DNA from: Desulfobacterales bacterium
GTDB lineage: Bacteria; Desulfobacterota; Desulfobacteria; Desulfobacterales; Desulfobacteraceae
Direction of reading: 5' to 3'
DNA: 39,057 bases
NCBI GenBank assembly: GCA_022361395.1
Contig: JAKSAX010000457.1
Span: forward strand, 1-39,057
The position numbers and the translations under genes were made by a program. Numbering within the stretch: the first letter of the stretch is position 1; the number at the start of each line of letters is the position of its first letter. Positions 1 to 7,736 of the stretch are shown here, one piece after another. The notes under the pieces were generated by a model. It made no database searches and had not been told where the DNA came from. It saw nothing but the letters and a program-made list of their open reading frames with translations.

Positions 1-939
1 GGCGTGGGCAGCAGCGCCGTTAACTGCCATCTGGGTGCCGATTCCGACACCTGCCACCATGTAGCCGACCTGGGAGACAATATGGTAAGAGAGCAGCCGC
101 CGCCCGTCATTTTCCAATACAGCCATGAAGACGGCAAACACGGCGGAGATAACCCCCATCCATATCAGGAGCTCAACACCCGCAAATGCCGTTATCATGC
201 AAAATACCGCTGTCTTGGTCGTAAAGGCGGTCATATAGACAGACCCGCCGGGAGAGGCCTCTGAGTAAGTATCTGACAGCCATGAATGGAAAGGCACGGT
301 TGCGGAATTGATCACAAAGCCCGAAAGCATGAGAACGGATCCGGGATAGTCTGTGTCCCCTCCCCAGGGCAGGCGGGTAAATTCAATAGAGCCTGTCTGG
401 TGAACATGGATAAGAATGCCGGAAAGAATGAGCAAGCCGCTGACGTGGTGCCAAAGGATGTACCGGATGGCAGCGCCCATGGCGGTTTTTGTTTTCCCGA
501 ATAAAAGAAGGAAACAGGGAGCCCAGGACATTATTTCAAGGCTGAAAAAAAGCGTAAACAGATCTCCGGCAAAGACAGCGCCAAGGGCACTGCCCACATA
601 AATCATGGATATGACATGTTCCCAGTGGTTTTTTGCTTTAAGCGCATAGAGGTTCATGCAGAACGCGGCAATCACATATACATAACCGAACAGAACGCTT
701 AATCTGCTGATCCGGCCTGTATCCAGCGTAAACTGCAGAAAGGGCAGCTGCCACTTATGCAGTGCGGAAAGCCCGGCAGGCACCTCCCCGAACATGCCTG
801 CGGATGTCATCACCATGATAACCAGCCCGCCTAGGGGAAGCCCGAGAAAGTATGCCTGTTTAAGTCTTTTGCACGGGATAACGGGTATTAAAAGCCCGCC
901 GAGGCCGATCAGAAGCCCGGGATGAATCCAGCTAATCAA
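1..939 (-). CDS. Third MrpD/NuoL-like antiporter subunit (partial)
   Basis: Partial membrane subunit of a Mrp/Mbh-type cation:proton antiporter; 313 residues are visible before the left edge cuts it. The start is TTG at 939, chosen because GGAGG lies about seven bases upstream; it overlaps the end of the preceding gene by 8 bp. The protein is strongly hydrophobic with multiple membrane helices. Family landmarks are Glu134 in the TM5-like segment (LFFSLEIMSWAP) and Lys242 in the TM8-like segment. The TM7-like segment (GFVINSATVPFHSWL) carries Asn211 where the two neighbouring paralogues have Lys. It is the last visible gene of the minus-strand antiporter operon. The family call is secure; its exact role (MrpA N-half-like or extra MrpD) is inferred. 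Confidence 0.85.
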   Translation of the reverse strand, partial: MISWIHPGLLIGLGGLLIPVIPCKRLKQAYFLGLPLGGLVIMVMTSAGMFGEVPAGLSALHKWQLPFLQFTLDTGRISRLSVLFGYVYVIAAFCMNLYALKAKNHWEHVISMIYVGSALGAVFAGDLFTLFFSLEIMSWAPCFLLLFGKTKTAMGAAIRYILWHHVSGLLILSGILIHVHQTGSIEFTRLPWGGDTDYPGSVLMLSGFVINSATVPFHSWLSDTYSEASPGGSVYMTAFTTKTAVFCMITAFAGVELLIWMGVISAVFAVFMAVLENDGRRLLSYHIVSQVGYMVAGVGIGTQMAVNGAAAHA

Positions 940-1207
940 TTTTATCCTCCCGGTTTTTAACATGTTTCTTGTCAAAATAATCTTCGTCTACAACAACAAA
1001 ATATCCGATGATCTTTGCGATGAGAATAAGGAGGATGCAGCCGCCGAATCCCAGCAGGGCAAAAAACTGCGGTATGTATTGAAACGGAAAATGGTACTGC
1101 AGAACCCGGGTATGCAGCAGGTAAAAATCCAGTACAAGACTTATAACCAGGCTGAGATAATAGATCCGCCATAACAGTTTTCCGGGGAATTTCCGCAGCC
1201 GGTTCAT
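932..1207 (-). CDS. Small membrane protein in antiporter operon
   Basis: A 91-residue protein of unknown function. Two hydrophobic stretches (about residues 12-32 and 46-73) are followed by a charged tail rich in Lys, Asp and Glu, so it is probably a two-helix membrane protein. It starts 3 bp after the upstream D-like subunit and overlaps the next one by 8 bp, so it is co-translated with the antiporter. It may be an accessory or assembly subunit; that is inference from position only. I do not recognise a named family. Confidence 0.75.
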   Translation of the reverse strand: MNRLRKFPGKLLWRIYYLSLVISLVLDFYLLHTRVLQYHFPFQYIPQFFALLGFGGCILLILIAKIIGYFVVVDEDYFDKKHVKNREDKID

Positions 1208-1210
1208 TGT

Positions 1211-2749
1211 TTACATGCCTTTGAATATTGTTGTTACGGCCATTAATGTTAAATCATAGATTCCGAACATATTGGGAAATAAACAGAACAGAACGGAAAA
1301 TGCAGCAGTGACTGCCAATGGTGCAACCATAAAAAGGGTCAGCGGCTTCAGGGTTTCGACCGTTCCTGTTTTTTTCGTATAAGGCACTGTCCACGGTTCT
1401 TGGGCGCTCTCCGGTATTTTCGCAAAAAAGGCATCCCGGATCACCGGAAAAAAATAAACAACATCCAGAAGCGATCCCGTACAGATGATCAAAAGAAAAA
1501 AGAGCCGGCCTGATTCAATAGCCCCTGATGCAATATGCCATTTGCTGATAAAACCAGCCAGGGGCGGCAGGCCGCACATGCCAAAAGCCCCGATGGTAAA
1601 TGCCGTGAAGGTGACGGGCATTTTCCTGCCCAAGCCGGCTGCCTCCTTTATGGTTTTTACGCCTGCAATGGCTGCAGCAGCGCCGGCGCATAAAAACAGG
1701 GTGATCTTCATAAAGCCGTGGAACGGGATGTGCAATATGGCGCCGGTCACGGAAGCGGGACTTAAAAGCCCGACACCGAGGAGAATAAAGGAAAGCTGGC
1801 TTATGGTGGAATAGGCCAGCATCTTTTTCAGGTTTTTTTGACCGATGGCGTACACATTGGCAATGATGACGGTCACAGCGGCAATTGACGCCAAGGCAAC
1901 GCCCAGTCCCAGGACCTGCATCAGCTCAACACCGTAAATGTGGCATACAACTCTGGTTATACCGAAAACCCCGGCTTTAACAACGGCGACCGCATGGAGC
2001 AGTGCGCTTACCGGTGCCGGCGCCACCATTGCACTGGGCAGCCATGAGTGCAGCGGCATCCAGGCGGCCTTGGCAAATCCGATGAGGAAAAAGAAGAAAA
2101 GAACCCGGAGATAAGTTCCTGATGCAGGCTCAAAAACAGGGGCCAGGATTCCCAGATCTCCGAAATCCGTTGTTCCCGTGAGGTTATAGGTCATCAATAT
2201 GGCCGCCAGAAAGAAAACGCCGCCCCCGAGCAGGTAGGCCAGGTACTTGTGGCCGGCGGATATGGCTTTGGGGGATTCGTCGTGGGCAACCAGCGGATAG
2301 GTTGAGATGGTCAGCAGTTCATAAAAAATAAAAAAGGTCACCAGGTTGGCGGCAAAGGCAACGCCCACCGCTCCTGCAAGCGCCAGGGCAAATGAGAAGT
2401 AGAACCGTGTCCGGGCGTGTTCTTTGTGCATATACCCTATGGCGTATATTGATACCAAAACCCAAAGGCATGATGAGGTTGTGGCAAAAACAAGCCCAAG
2501 CGCATCTGCTTTAAAGGCAAAATCCACACCGGGTAAAAGTCCGGGCACTGCAAACAGGATGGGACCGTTTTTTAACACAGGAGGTGTCATGGATAGAACG
2601 ACAAGGCAGAGTGCCAGGCTTCCGGACAGTGTAACGGATTCCCTTAAATTCGGTTTTTTTCCTGCAAGGAGAACGAACAGGGCCACAAGCAGGGGCAGTA
2701 TCACTGCCCATACAGGCCTAAAGCTTATGCCGAATAACTGAGTCATCAT
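1211..2749 (-). CDS. Second MrpD/NuoM-like antiporter subunit
   Basis: A 512-residue polytopic membrane protein of the proton-conducting transporter family (MrpD, NuoL/M/N). It keeps the ion-channel residues of the family: Glu144 in IFYELLTIST (TM5), Lys227 in GFAKAAWMPLHSWLP (TM7) and Lys258 in LLHAVAVVKAG (TM8). The length is normal for MrpD. The start overlaps the upstream mrpD by 4 bp (ATGA), indicating translational coupling. It probably forms one of the ion-translocating modules of a Mrp-type Na+/H+ antiporter in the cytoplasmic membrane. Which D-like paralogue does what cannot be settled from sequence alone. Confidence 0.92.
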   Translation of the reverse strand: MMTQLFGISFRPVWAVILPLLVALFVLLAGKKPNLRESVTLSGSLALCLVVLSMTPPVLKNGPILFAVPGLLPGVDFAFKADALGLVFATTSSCLWVLVSIYAIGYMHKEHARTRFYFSFALALAGAVGVAFAANLVTFFIFYELLTISTYPLVAHDESPKAISAGHKYLAYLLGGGVFFLAAILMTYNLTGTTDFGDLGILAPVFEPASGTYLRVLFFFFLIGFAKAAWMPLHSWLPSAMVAPAPVSALLHAVAVVKAGVFGITRVVCHIYGVELMQVLGLGVALASIAAVTVIIANVYAIGQKNLKKMLAYSTISQLSFILLGVGLLSPASVTGAILHIPFHGFMKITLFLCAGAAAAIAGVKTIKEAAGLGRKMPVTFTAFTIGAFGMCGLPPLAGFISKWHIASGAIESGRLFFLLIICTGSLLDVVYFFPVIRDAFFAKIPESAQEPWTVPYTKKTGTVETLKPLTLFMVAPLAVTAAFSVLFCLFPNMFGIYDLTLMAVTTIFKGM

Positions 2750-4233
2750 TGAAGAACCGAAAACCTGAGCACCTCATTTACTATGAATTGATTAAAGACC
2801 CCAGATAAAACGATCACTGCCGCCAATATGACTGCCGGAAACAGCATGATAAACGGGGCTTCACCTGCACGGAAATCCCGGGGCGGGACTGTCTGCCGGC
2901 AGGTATCCCCGGCCCGGACAAAGAGCCCTTTATCAATAACCCTGAAAAAGAGTGCAATATTGATAAGGGTGCAGATTAAAAGTGCAGCCACAAATCCCCA
3001 TTGGTTTGCCTGAATACCGCCTGACAGCAGGTACCATTTGCTGAAAAAACCGTTTGTCGGCGGTACACCGATCACTGCCAGAGCCCCCACTGTAAAAGCT
3101 GCTGAGGTAAAGGGCATGGTTTTGAAAATCCCTTTAAAATCATTGATATGGTGTCCGCCTTTCCGGTACATGACCTGTCCTGCCGTTAAAAACAGGCAGG
3201 CCATCATCACGGCGTCATTGATGATATGGAATACGGCGCCTTTCAGGGCAAGGGGATTGGCCACGCCTATGCCTCCGATAATATATCCGGTTTCTGCAAT
3301 GATGACATAGGAGAGCATCCGTTTAAAATCCGTCTGGGACAGGGCCATGCCGGCACCGAACAATATGGCGGCGGTCCCCGTCACCACCATGATATCTGCA
3401 GCCGGTACCAGGGTGACGGAAAAGCGGGGATGAAAAACGGTGAACATGATCCTGATGATGACATATGCCGTAACCTTGGTCATTAAGGGCGCTACCACTG
3501 CGCTGGCTGCTGAAGGCGCATGGGTATAGGCATCCGGCAGCCAGATGTGCATGGGGAACAGTGCGGATTTAATGCCCAAGCCGGTTAAAATGAATACAAA
3601 CCCCGTCAGAACGGTTTTTGAATGGTAAAGTTCCGGGAGAAGCCGGGCCAGGTCATCCATATTCAACGTTCCCGTGGCAAGGTAGAGGTAACCCACCCCC
3701 AGCAGGTAAAAGCTTGCACCCACGGTTCCAAGGATTAAATACCGGATTCCGGCAACAGTGGCGCTTTTATTGCCCACCGCAATAATGGCATATCCGGTTA
3801 GTGAGGCCACTTCCAGGAATACGAACAGGTTAAAGAGGTCGCCGGTGATTGAAATACCCAGAAGCCCGGTGATCAGAAGGAGGAAAAGGCACCAGAACAG
3901 GGAAATTTTATCAGGCAGTTCTTTTTCCACGCTTTTTTTGCCGTGGAGACAGGTGACAAGGCCTATAAACGGGATTAAGATCAGCATGAACGCATTAAGG
4001 TGGTCCACACGGAATTCAATGCCCATGGGGGACGGCCATCCCCCGAATTGATACCGTATAACACCATGGGCGCCAATTGAATTAAAAATAACAGCGGAAC
4101 AGGCAAGGCAGACGGCCATGGCGGCCAGGGCAAGGAAAAAGGCCGCATTCGCGTGCCGCCGCCCTGCAAAGGAATTAATAAGTGAGAGCATCAGGGGAAC
4201 GATGATAATGATCGCAGGTAACTGTTGTCTCAT
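2746..4233 (-). CDS. mrpD: Na+/H+ antiporter subunit MrpD (MnhD/MbhH-like)
   Basis: A 495-residue proton-conducting membrane subunit. Glu141 (VFLEVASLTGY), Lys222 (GLGIKSALFPMHIWLPDAYTHAP) and Lys253 (VAPLMTKVTAY) match the conserved charged residues that line the ion path in MrpD and complex I antiporter-like subunits. The DAYTHAPSAASA stretch is typical of the family. It lies 33 bp after a cyclic-nucleotide-binding-fold gene and overlaps the next D-like gene by 4 bp. It would couple proton entry to Na+ export. Of the three D-like genes here it looks most like canonical MrpD. Confidence 0.93.
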   Translation of the reverse strand: MRQQLPAIIIIVPLMLSLINSFAGRRHANAAFFLALAAMAVCLACSAVIFNSIGAHGVIRYQFGGWPSPMGIEFRVDHLNAFMLILIPFIGLVTCLHGKKSVEKELPDKISLFWCLFLLLITGLLGISITGDLFNLFVFLEVASLTGYAIIAVGNKSATVAGIRYLILGTVGASFYLLGVGYLYLATGTLNMDDLARLLPELYHSKTVLTGFVFILTGLGIKSALFPMHIWLPDAYTHAPSAASAVVAPLMTKVTAYVIIRIMFTVFHPRFSVTLVPAADIMVVTGTAAILFGAGMALSQTDFKRMLSYVIIAETGYIIGGIGVANPLALKGAVFHIINDAVMMACLFLTAGQVMYRKGGHHINDFKGIFKTMPFTSAAFTVGALAVIGVPPTNGFFSKWYLLSGGIQANQWGFVAALLICTLINIALFFRVIDKGLFVRAGDTCRQTVPPRDFRAGEAPFIMLFPAVILAAVIVLSGVFNQFIVNEVLRFSVLQ

Positions 4234-4266
4234 TTGGTGGTCATCCGCTGTTGGGTATTATTTTAT

Positions 4267-4743
4267 CTATAAAAGCCTGCTGATCTCCGGGTGAAGTTTA
4301 ATGGTTTTGACAAATTGTTCGGTCCTTGCATCATGCCGCTTCTTGAGAACATAGAGGAGCCGCCGGCTGATGATGAATCCCATGGAATGATTCTCCTCCA
4401 TTTTCAGTTTGAGGTCAGCCCCGCTGAATGAAAACAGGTGACAGGGTTCTGCGCAGACAGCATCGGTGGAGTAGGAGCCATTTTCAAGCATGGCTGACCA
4501 GCCGAATGAAAACCCGGGTTTAACTGAACTCAGCGCAACGGTCAGTGTCTCTGTTATCCGCTGCTCCAGAAGGATTTTCCCCTTTTCAAGAAAAAAAAAA
4601 CGGTCAGCAGTATCCCCCTGCTTAAACACGGTTTCACCGGCATCAAAAAACTGTTTCACAGTAATGGGCACCAGGCTTTTGAGCATCTCTTCGGACAGGT
4701 ACCCGAGCATGACAAATTGTTTCAGGTCTTCTGTCTCAATCAT
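4267..4743 (-). CDS. Stand-alone cNMP-binding-fold (Crp-like) protein
   Basis: A 158-residue protein consisting almost only of a Crp/Fnr-type effector-binding beta-roll (about residues 8-115: FFDAGETVFKQGD, FFFLEKGKILL), then a helical tail. There is no DNA-binding helix-turn-helix. The start at 4743 follows AAGGA and overlaps the mrpC stop (ATGATTGA); a longer reading from 4773 is less likely. The phosphate-binding cassette is degenerate: FGW (80-82) replaces the usual FGE, and the usual Arg about ten residues on is missing, so classical cAMP binding is doubtful. Its place between mrpC and mrpD suggests it senses a ligand or gates the antiporter; this is inference. Confidence 0.85.
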   Translation of the reverse strand: MIETEDLKQFVMLGYLSEEMLKSLVPITVKQFFDAGETVFKQGDTADRFFFLEKGKILLEQRITETLTVALSSVKPGFSFGWSAMLENGSYSTDAVCAEPCHLFSFSGADLKLKMEENHSMGFIISRRLLYVLKKRHDARTEQFVKTIKLHPEISRLL

Positions 4744-5152
4744 GGCGGTCCTTCTCTTTTTCCTGCCGGGCAAGCACCTTCAGCACCCGGTTTTCTTCAA
4801 TGGTATCAAAGTCCTGATATATTTTTATAACCACGGCCAGTGCCACCCCCAGGGTGGCCACGGCAACGACAATGGCGGTAAGCATGAGAACGTGGGGCAG
4901 GGGATTCATATAGTCTGATGCCCGGACAGCCAGGCCATGCCCTTGAACAAGTATGGGGAGGGTGGCCCCGGTTTTTGCGCCCGTGGATATGAAAAACAGG
5001 ATGATTGCTGTCTGAAGAATGTTCAACCCGATGATTTTTTTCATATAATTGCTTTTCATAAAGATACCGTACACCCCCATCATCATCAGGACGATGTAGA
5101 TGAAATAATTCATCCGTGAAATGATAAAGTCAGGTATCTCCGGCATGGTCAT
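4736..5152 (-). CDS. mrpC: Na+/H+ antiporter subunit MrpC (MnhC/MbhG, NuoK-like)
   Basis: A 138-residue NuoK-type subunit with three predicted helices (about 16-34, 39-57 and 84-109). The segment MKKIIGLNILQTAIILFFIS and the PLPHVLMLTAIVVAVATLGVALAV stretch are typical of MrpC/MnhC. The N-terminus overlaps the end of the MrpB-containing gene by 4 bp and the C-terminus overlaps the downstream cNMP-fold gene by 8 bp. It forms part of the membrane core next to the D-like subunits. Confidence 0.93.
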   Translation of the reverse strand: MTMPEIPDFIISRMNYFIYIVLMMMGVYGIFMKSNYMKKIIGLNILQTAIILFFISTGAKTGATLPILVQGHGLAVRASDYMNPLPHVLMLTAIVVAVATLGVALAVVIKIYQDFDTIEENRVLKVLARQEKEKDRHD

Positions 5153-5985
5153 AACCCCTCATCATGCTTCCCGGCCGATGCCAGATTATAGTAAAGGACG
5201 ATCATCGTGGCCATGACGGCCAGGCCGACCCCGATTTCCACCACAAGAATACCCTGTGACCTGGCTGTAACAGGGGTGGTGCCCAAAAGCCCTGACAGGG
5301 CAGAGTAATCAAGGTAGCCGGCGTTCAATGCCATGCACAATGCGCCTGTGCCTGCATAAATAAACACGCCCGTGGCACAGAGAACTGCCACTGTCTTTTC
5401 GCTTATCTGCCGGATGGCCAGCCTGAGGTTAAACCCGATGGCAAAAAGGATCACCGAGGCGCCTAAAATCACACCACCCTGAAATCCGCCGCCCGGACTA
5501 TAGTGCCCGTGTGCGATTACATAGAGGGCAAAGACCTGGATAAAGGGGATGATCATCCTGCAGGTGGTCCTGATCACCAGATCATGGGGGATCCATACGG
5601 AGTCTATCTCTTCAAAAGAGCCGGATTCTTCCGGAACCTTACCGCCCTTTTCAATCCTGAGGATTATTCCGGTGGGGATATGACGGTACATCCGCCGGCG
5701 CCCCCGGGATTCAGGGGGCTCAGCTGTAAATTTTCTTAACAGAAAGATGCAGACAATACCGGCGGTGAAGATAACGATGGTTTCAAACATGGTATCATAT
5801 CCCCGGTAGTCGGCCAGGACCGAAGTGACGATATTGGGAACGCCGGTGTCTGCCAGGGTATGCTCAATATAGTATGGAGACAGGTGGGTGGCGGCCGGGG
5901 AACCGGGGTCTCCCCAAACGGGAAAATCAAGGGACCCGTAAATTAAAAGACTGCCCATCAAAAGAAATATGATAATTCCGGTCAC
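5149..5985 (-). CDS. mrpB: MbhE-like + MrpB fusion antiporter subunit
   Basis: A 278-residue membrane protein that appears to join two subunits usually separate in Mbh/Mrp complexes. Residues 1-90 resemble MbhE or the MrpA C-terminal tail (a first helix, then YRGYDTMFETIVIFTAGIVCIFLLRKF). Residues about 135-278 are an MnhB/MrpB domain with HGHYSPGGGFQGG at 159-171. The start is GTG at 5985, three bases after the stop of the MbhD-like gene; the Shine-Dalgarno sequence is not well spaced, and the Met at residue 10 is a possible alternative. The same frame stays open further upstream, but that part overlaps the MbhD-like gene and is not protein-like. Confidence 0.87.
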   Translation of the reverse strand: MTGIIIFLLMGSLLIYGSLDFPVWGDPGSPAATHLSPYYIEHTLADTGVPNIVTSVLADYRGYDTMFETIVIFTAGIVCIFLLRKFTAEPPESRGRRRMYRHIPTGIILRIEKGGKVPEESGSFEEIDSVWIPHDLVIRTTCRMIIPFIQVFALYVIAHGHYSPGGGFQGGVILGASVILFAIGFNLRLAIRQISEKTVAVLCATGVFIYAGTGALCMALNAGYLDYSALSGLLGTTPVTARSQGILVVEIGVGLAVMATMIVLYYNLASAGKHDEGL

Positions 5986-5987
5986 CC

Positions 5988-6233
5988 TCAATTCTCTGTT
6001 CTCCTGCTGGTTCTGAGTACGGCAGCCACAAAGAGTACCGTACTTATTCCGGCTCCCACAGAGGCTTCGGTAAAGGCAACATCCACCGCCCCCATGATGG
6101 CCCATAAAAGACAGAGCAGGAAACTGTAGGCTCCGAACAGGATACCGGCGCTCAACAGGTCCTTGACAGCCAATGCCCCGGATCCGAACAAAACCACCAG
6201 GACCAGGATAATCATCTCTATCTGCCAGATCAT
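5988..6233 (-). CDS. MbhD-like / MrpA C-terminal-like subunit (DUF4040 type)
   Basis: An 81-residue membrane protein with two or three helices, ending in a FTEASVGAGISTVLFVAAVLRT segment. That matches the MbhD/DUF4040 unit that forms part of the MrpA C-terminus in other bacteria. It is the first gene of the minus-strand antiporter operon and has a very strong ribosome-binding site (AAGGAGG, eight bases before ATG). It is followed at 2 bp by the MbhE-MrpB fusion, so the MrpA C-terminal region is split here in Mbh style. Confidence 0.9.
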   Translation of the reverse strand: MIWQIEMIILVLVVLFGSGALAVKDLLSAGILFGAYSFLLCLLWAIMGAVDVAFTEASVGAGISTVLFVAAVLRTSRRTEN

Positions 6234-6369
6234 TGGTTTTCCTCCTTTTTGCGGGAGATCTTTCCCCGGGATTCACAACGGCAGGAGGGCAGGTGATCAA
6301 AATATATACAGCGGTACTCTTATGGATGTTGTAAATGCCTGCAGGGTAAGGGCTGAACAGTATGTCATC

Positions 6370-6399
6370 AGGATAAGATAGAGGCTTCCTCTTTGTCAA
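6370..6399 (-). promoter_or_regulatory. Candidate sigma-70-type promoter of antiporter operon
   Basis: On the minus strand TTGACA (6399-6394) is followed after 18 bp by TATCCT (6375-6370). It lies about 130 bp upstream of the first antiporter gene and points into it. The -35 box is perfect and the -10 box is weak (4 of 6). Confidence 0.4.
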
Positions 6400-6460
6400 G
6401 CAAAGTATTTATTGCCGCTGCCATAATCCTGAATTGAAAAAAGAACCGGTTAAAGGGTGA

Positions 6461-6500
6461 GGTGTTTTTCCTCTGGCGGGGAAAAACACCCCGTTTTTTT
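6461..6500 (+). terminator. Rho-independent-type hairpin with T-run
   Basis: A perfect 10-bp inverted repeat, GGTGTTTTTC (6461-6470) and GAAAAACACC (6481-6490), is followed by CCG and seven T. It has intrinsic terminator form on the plus strand, but no plus-strand gene lies just upstream. It may end an antisense or short unannotated transcript, or shield the upstream region of the divergent antiporter operon. Confidence 0.55.
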
Positions 6501-6596
6501 GTGTTGCGGCAAACCGCAAAAAAAACGCAACCGGCCTGAATCAGGGGAACGCCGTCCCCGGACCGTATTAACGGCAATTGGCATGGAGTTTGCTGA

Positions 6597-6642
6597 ATTG
6601 ATATGGCCTGGATTGATATGGGCCGGATTAATATAGGCCCGG
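6597..6642. repeat. Three tandem 15-bp repeats
   Basis: Three consecutive imperfect units: ATTGATATGGCCTGG (6597-6611), ATTGATATGGGCCGG (6612-6626) and ATTAATATAGGCCCGG (6627-6642). They lie in the 556-bp gap 6234-6789, which also holds a candidate promoter, a terminator-like hairpin and one copy of a dispersed element. I see no convincing gene in that gap. Confidence 0.8.
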
Positions 6643-6673
6643 GTTGGTCCGGGCGGCTTTTGCAAAAAATAAC

Positions 6674-6780
6674 CTAAAGGGTCGCGCAAAAATCAATTCA
6701 CGTTCTGTTCTGCAGAATACCCGATGTTTTAAGGTGCTTTGTAAACAGATCGTGCGAAGTTGTTTTTGCGCAATCCTTAA
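6674..6780 (+). repeat. Structured dispersed element, copy A
   Basis: A non-coding element of about 105 bp with imperfect terminal inverted repeats (GGGTCGCGCAAAAA at 6679-6692 against TTTTTGCGCAATCC at 6763-6776). It has an internal hairpin (CTGTTC...GTAAACAG) with loop core CCCGATGTTTTAAGG. By eye it aligns without gaps to copy B (10791-10896) at roughly three quarters identity, and more weakly to copy C (25321-25422). It ends about ten bases before the start of the Tim44-like gene. Confidence 0.8.
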
Positions 6781-6789
6781 ACTGTATGG

Positions 6790-7689
6790 ATGAAAAAAAT
6801 GTTGACCTTATCTCGAAAAATCACACCTGTTTTTGCAGTATTGTTCACTCTTTTACTCATGGATGGCGGATGGCTTGCCGAAACGGCGGATGCCCGTTCA
6901 AAAAGGGGCGGAAAGTCCTTTAAATCAGCACCGAAGAAGCCGCCTGCCGCAGCTGCCCAGAATGCCGCGGGCGTTCAAAAGAAGAAAAGCAGCGGGTTTG
7001 CAGGCGGACTTGCCGGGGGCCTCCTGGGGGGAGCCATCGGCGGCATGCTTTTCGGGTCACTCTTTGGCGGTGACGGAAGCGGTATGGGGATTTTACCTGT
7101 TCTGCTGTTTGCAGGCCTGGGATTTTATCTGTTTCGCAGATTTGCCAAATCCAGGCAGAGGGCCGTGCCCGGGGGCTTTAACCAGGGAATGGATGGAAAT
7201 ATCACCAGGGTTTCACAGGTTCCGGGTTCCTCCCGGACCCTGGCAGAAGGCCTTAATGAAATACGCCGGGCAGATCCTGTCTTTGATCCTGCTCAATTCC
7301 TGGATATTGCTTCGGATGCATTCTTCCAGGTACAGGCCGGCTGGATGCGCCGGGATCTGGAATCCTGCGGCAATCTGCTGGGTGAACAGCTGGCCTCGGA
7401 GTACGCGGTACAATTTGCACAGATGCGTGAGAAGGGCATCATTAACAAGCTGGAAAGCATTGCCGTCAGAAAGGCGGATATCGTTGCCGCAGGCAATACC
7501 GGCACTGAAGATTTTGTCACTGTGAGGTTCACCGCAAACCTGCTTGATTATACAGTGGATGAGAACACGGGAGACCTGGTGGACGGAAGCATGACCCGTC
7601 CTGTAAAATTCGATGAAGAGTGGACCTGGGCAAGGCCGGTGATGACCAATGACTGGAAGCTTGAGGGCATCTCGGTTGCCGGGGAATAG
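6790..7689 (+). CDS. Tim44-like domain membrane protein
   Basis: A 299-residue protein. Residues 1-35 look like a signal or anchor segment. A basic, Ala/Pro/Gly-rich linker follows, then a glycine-rich hydrophobic region with one or two helices (about 68-116: GGLAGGLLGGAIGGMLFGSLFGG, ILPVLLFAGLGFYLF). A Tim44/MRPL45-type soluble domain occupies about 155-297 and ends in WTWARPVMTNDWKLEGI. Bacterial Tim44-like proteins are membrane-bound and of uncertain function. The start ATG at 6790 has no good ribosome-binding site; Met4 is an alternative. Dispersed element A directly precedes it and a strong terminator follows. Confidence 0.88.
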   Translation: MKKMLTLSRKITPVFAVLFTLLLMDGGWLAETADARSKRGGKSFKSAPKKPPAAAAQNAAGVQKKKSSGFAGGLAGGLLGGAIGGMLFGSLFGGDGSGMGILPVLLFAGLGFYLFRRFAKSRQRAVPGGFNQGMDGNITRVSQVPGSSRTLAEGLNEIRRADPVFDPAQFLDIASDAFFQVQAGWMRRDLESCGNLLGEQLASEYAVQFAQMREKGIINKLESIAVRKADIVAAGNTGTEDFVTVRFTANLLDYTVDENTGDLVDGSMTRPVKFDEEWTWARPVMTNDWKLEGISVAGE

Positions 7690-7693
7690 ATAA

Positions 7694-7736
7694 TGATGCT
7701 GTCCCGGTTATCTGGCCCGGGACAGCATCATTTTTT
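7694..7736. terminator. Strong terminator between Tim44-like gene and trkH
   Basis: A perfect 14-bp stem (TGATGCTGTCCCGG at 7694-7707 with its complement at 7717-7730) is followed by six T on the plus strand. It ends the Tim44-like gene. The stem contains the stop codon of the convergent trkH gene (7730-7728). Confidence 0.9.

Noticed and set aside
4-601. Plus-strand open frames at the left edge (4-264, 286-504, 416-601)
   Set aside because: They lie opposite a clear membrane-protein frame on the minus strand and give low-complexity, non-protein-like translations.
5986-6399. N-terminal extension of the MrpB-type frame up to 6399
   Set aside because: It overlaps the well-supported 81-aa MbhD-like gene in another frame, lacks membrane-protein character, and the GTG at 5985 fits the operon spacing.
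6368-6689. Minus-strand frames of 69 and 79 codons in the 6234-6789 gap
   Set aside because: No ribosome-binding site, unusual composition (Pro/Arg/Asn), and they run through a hairpin, tandem repeats and part of the dispersed element.
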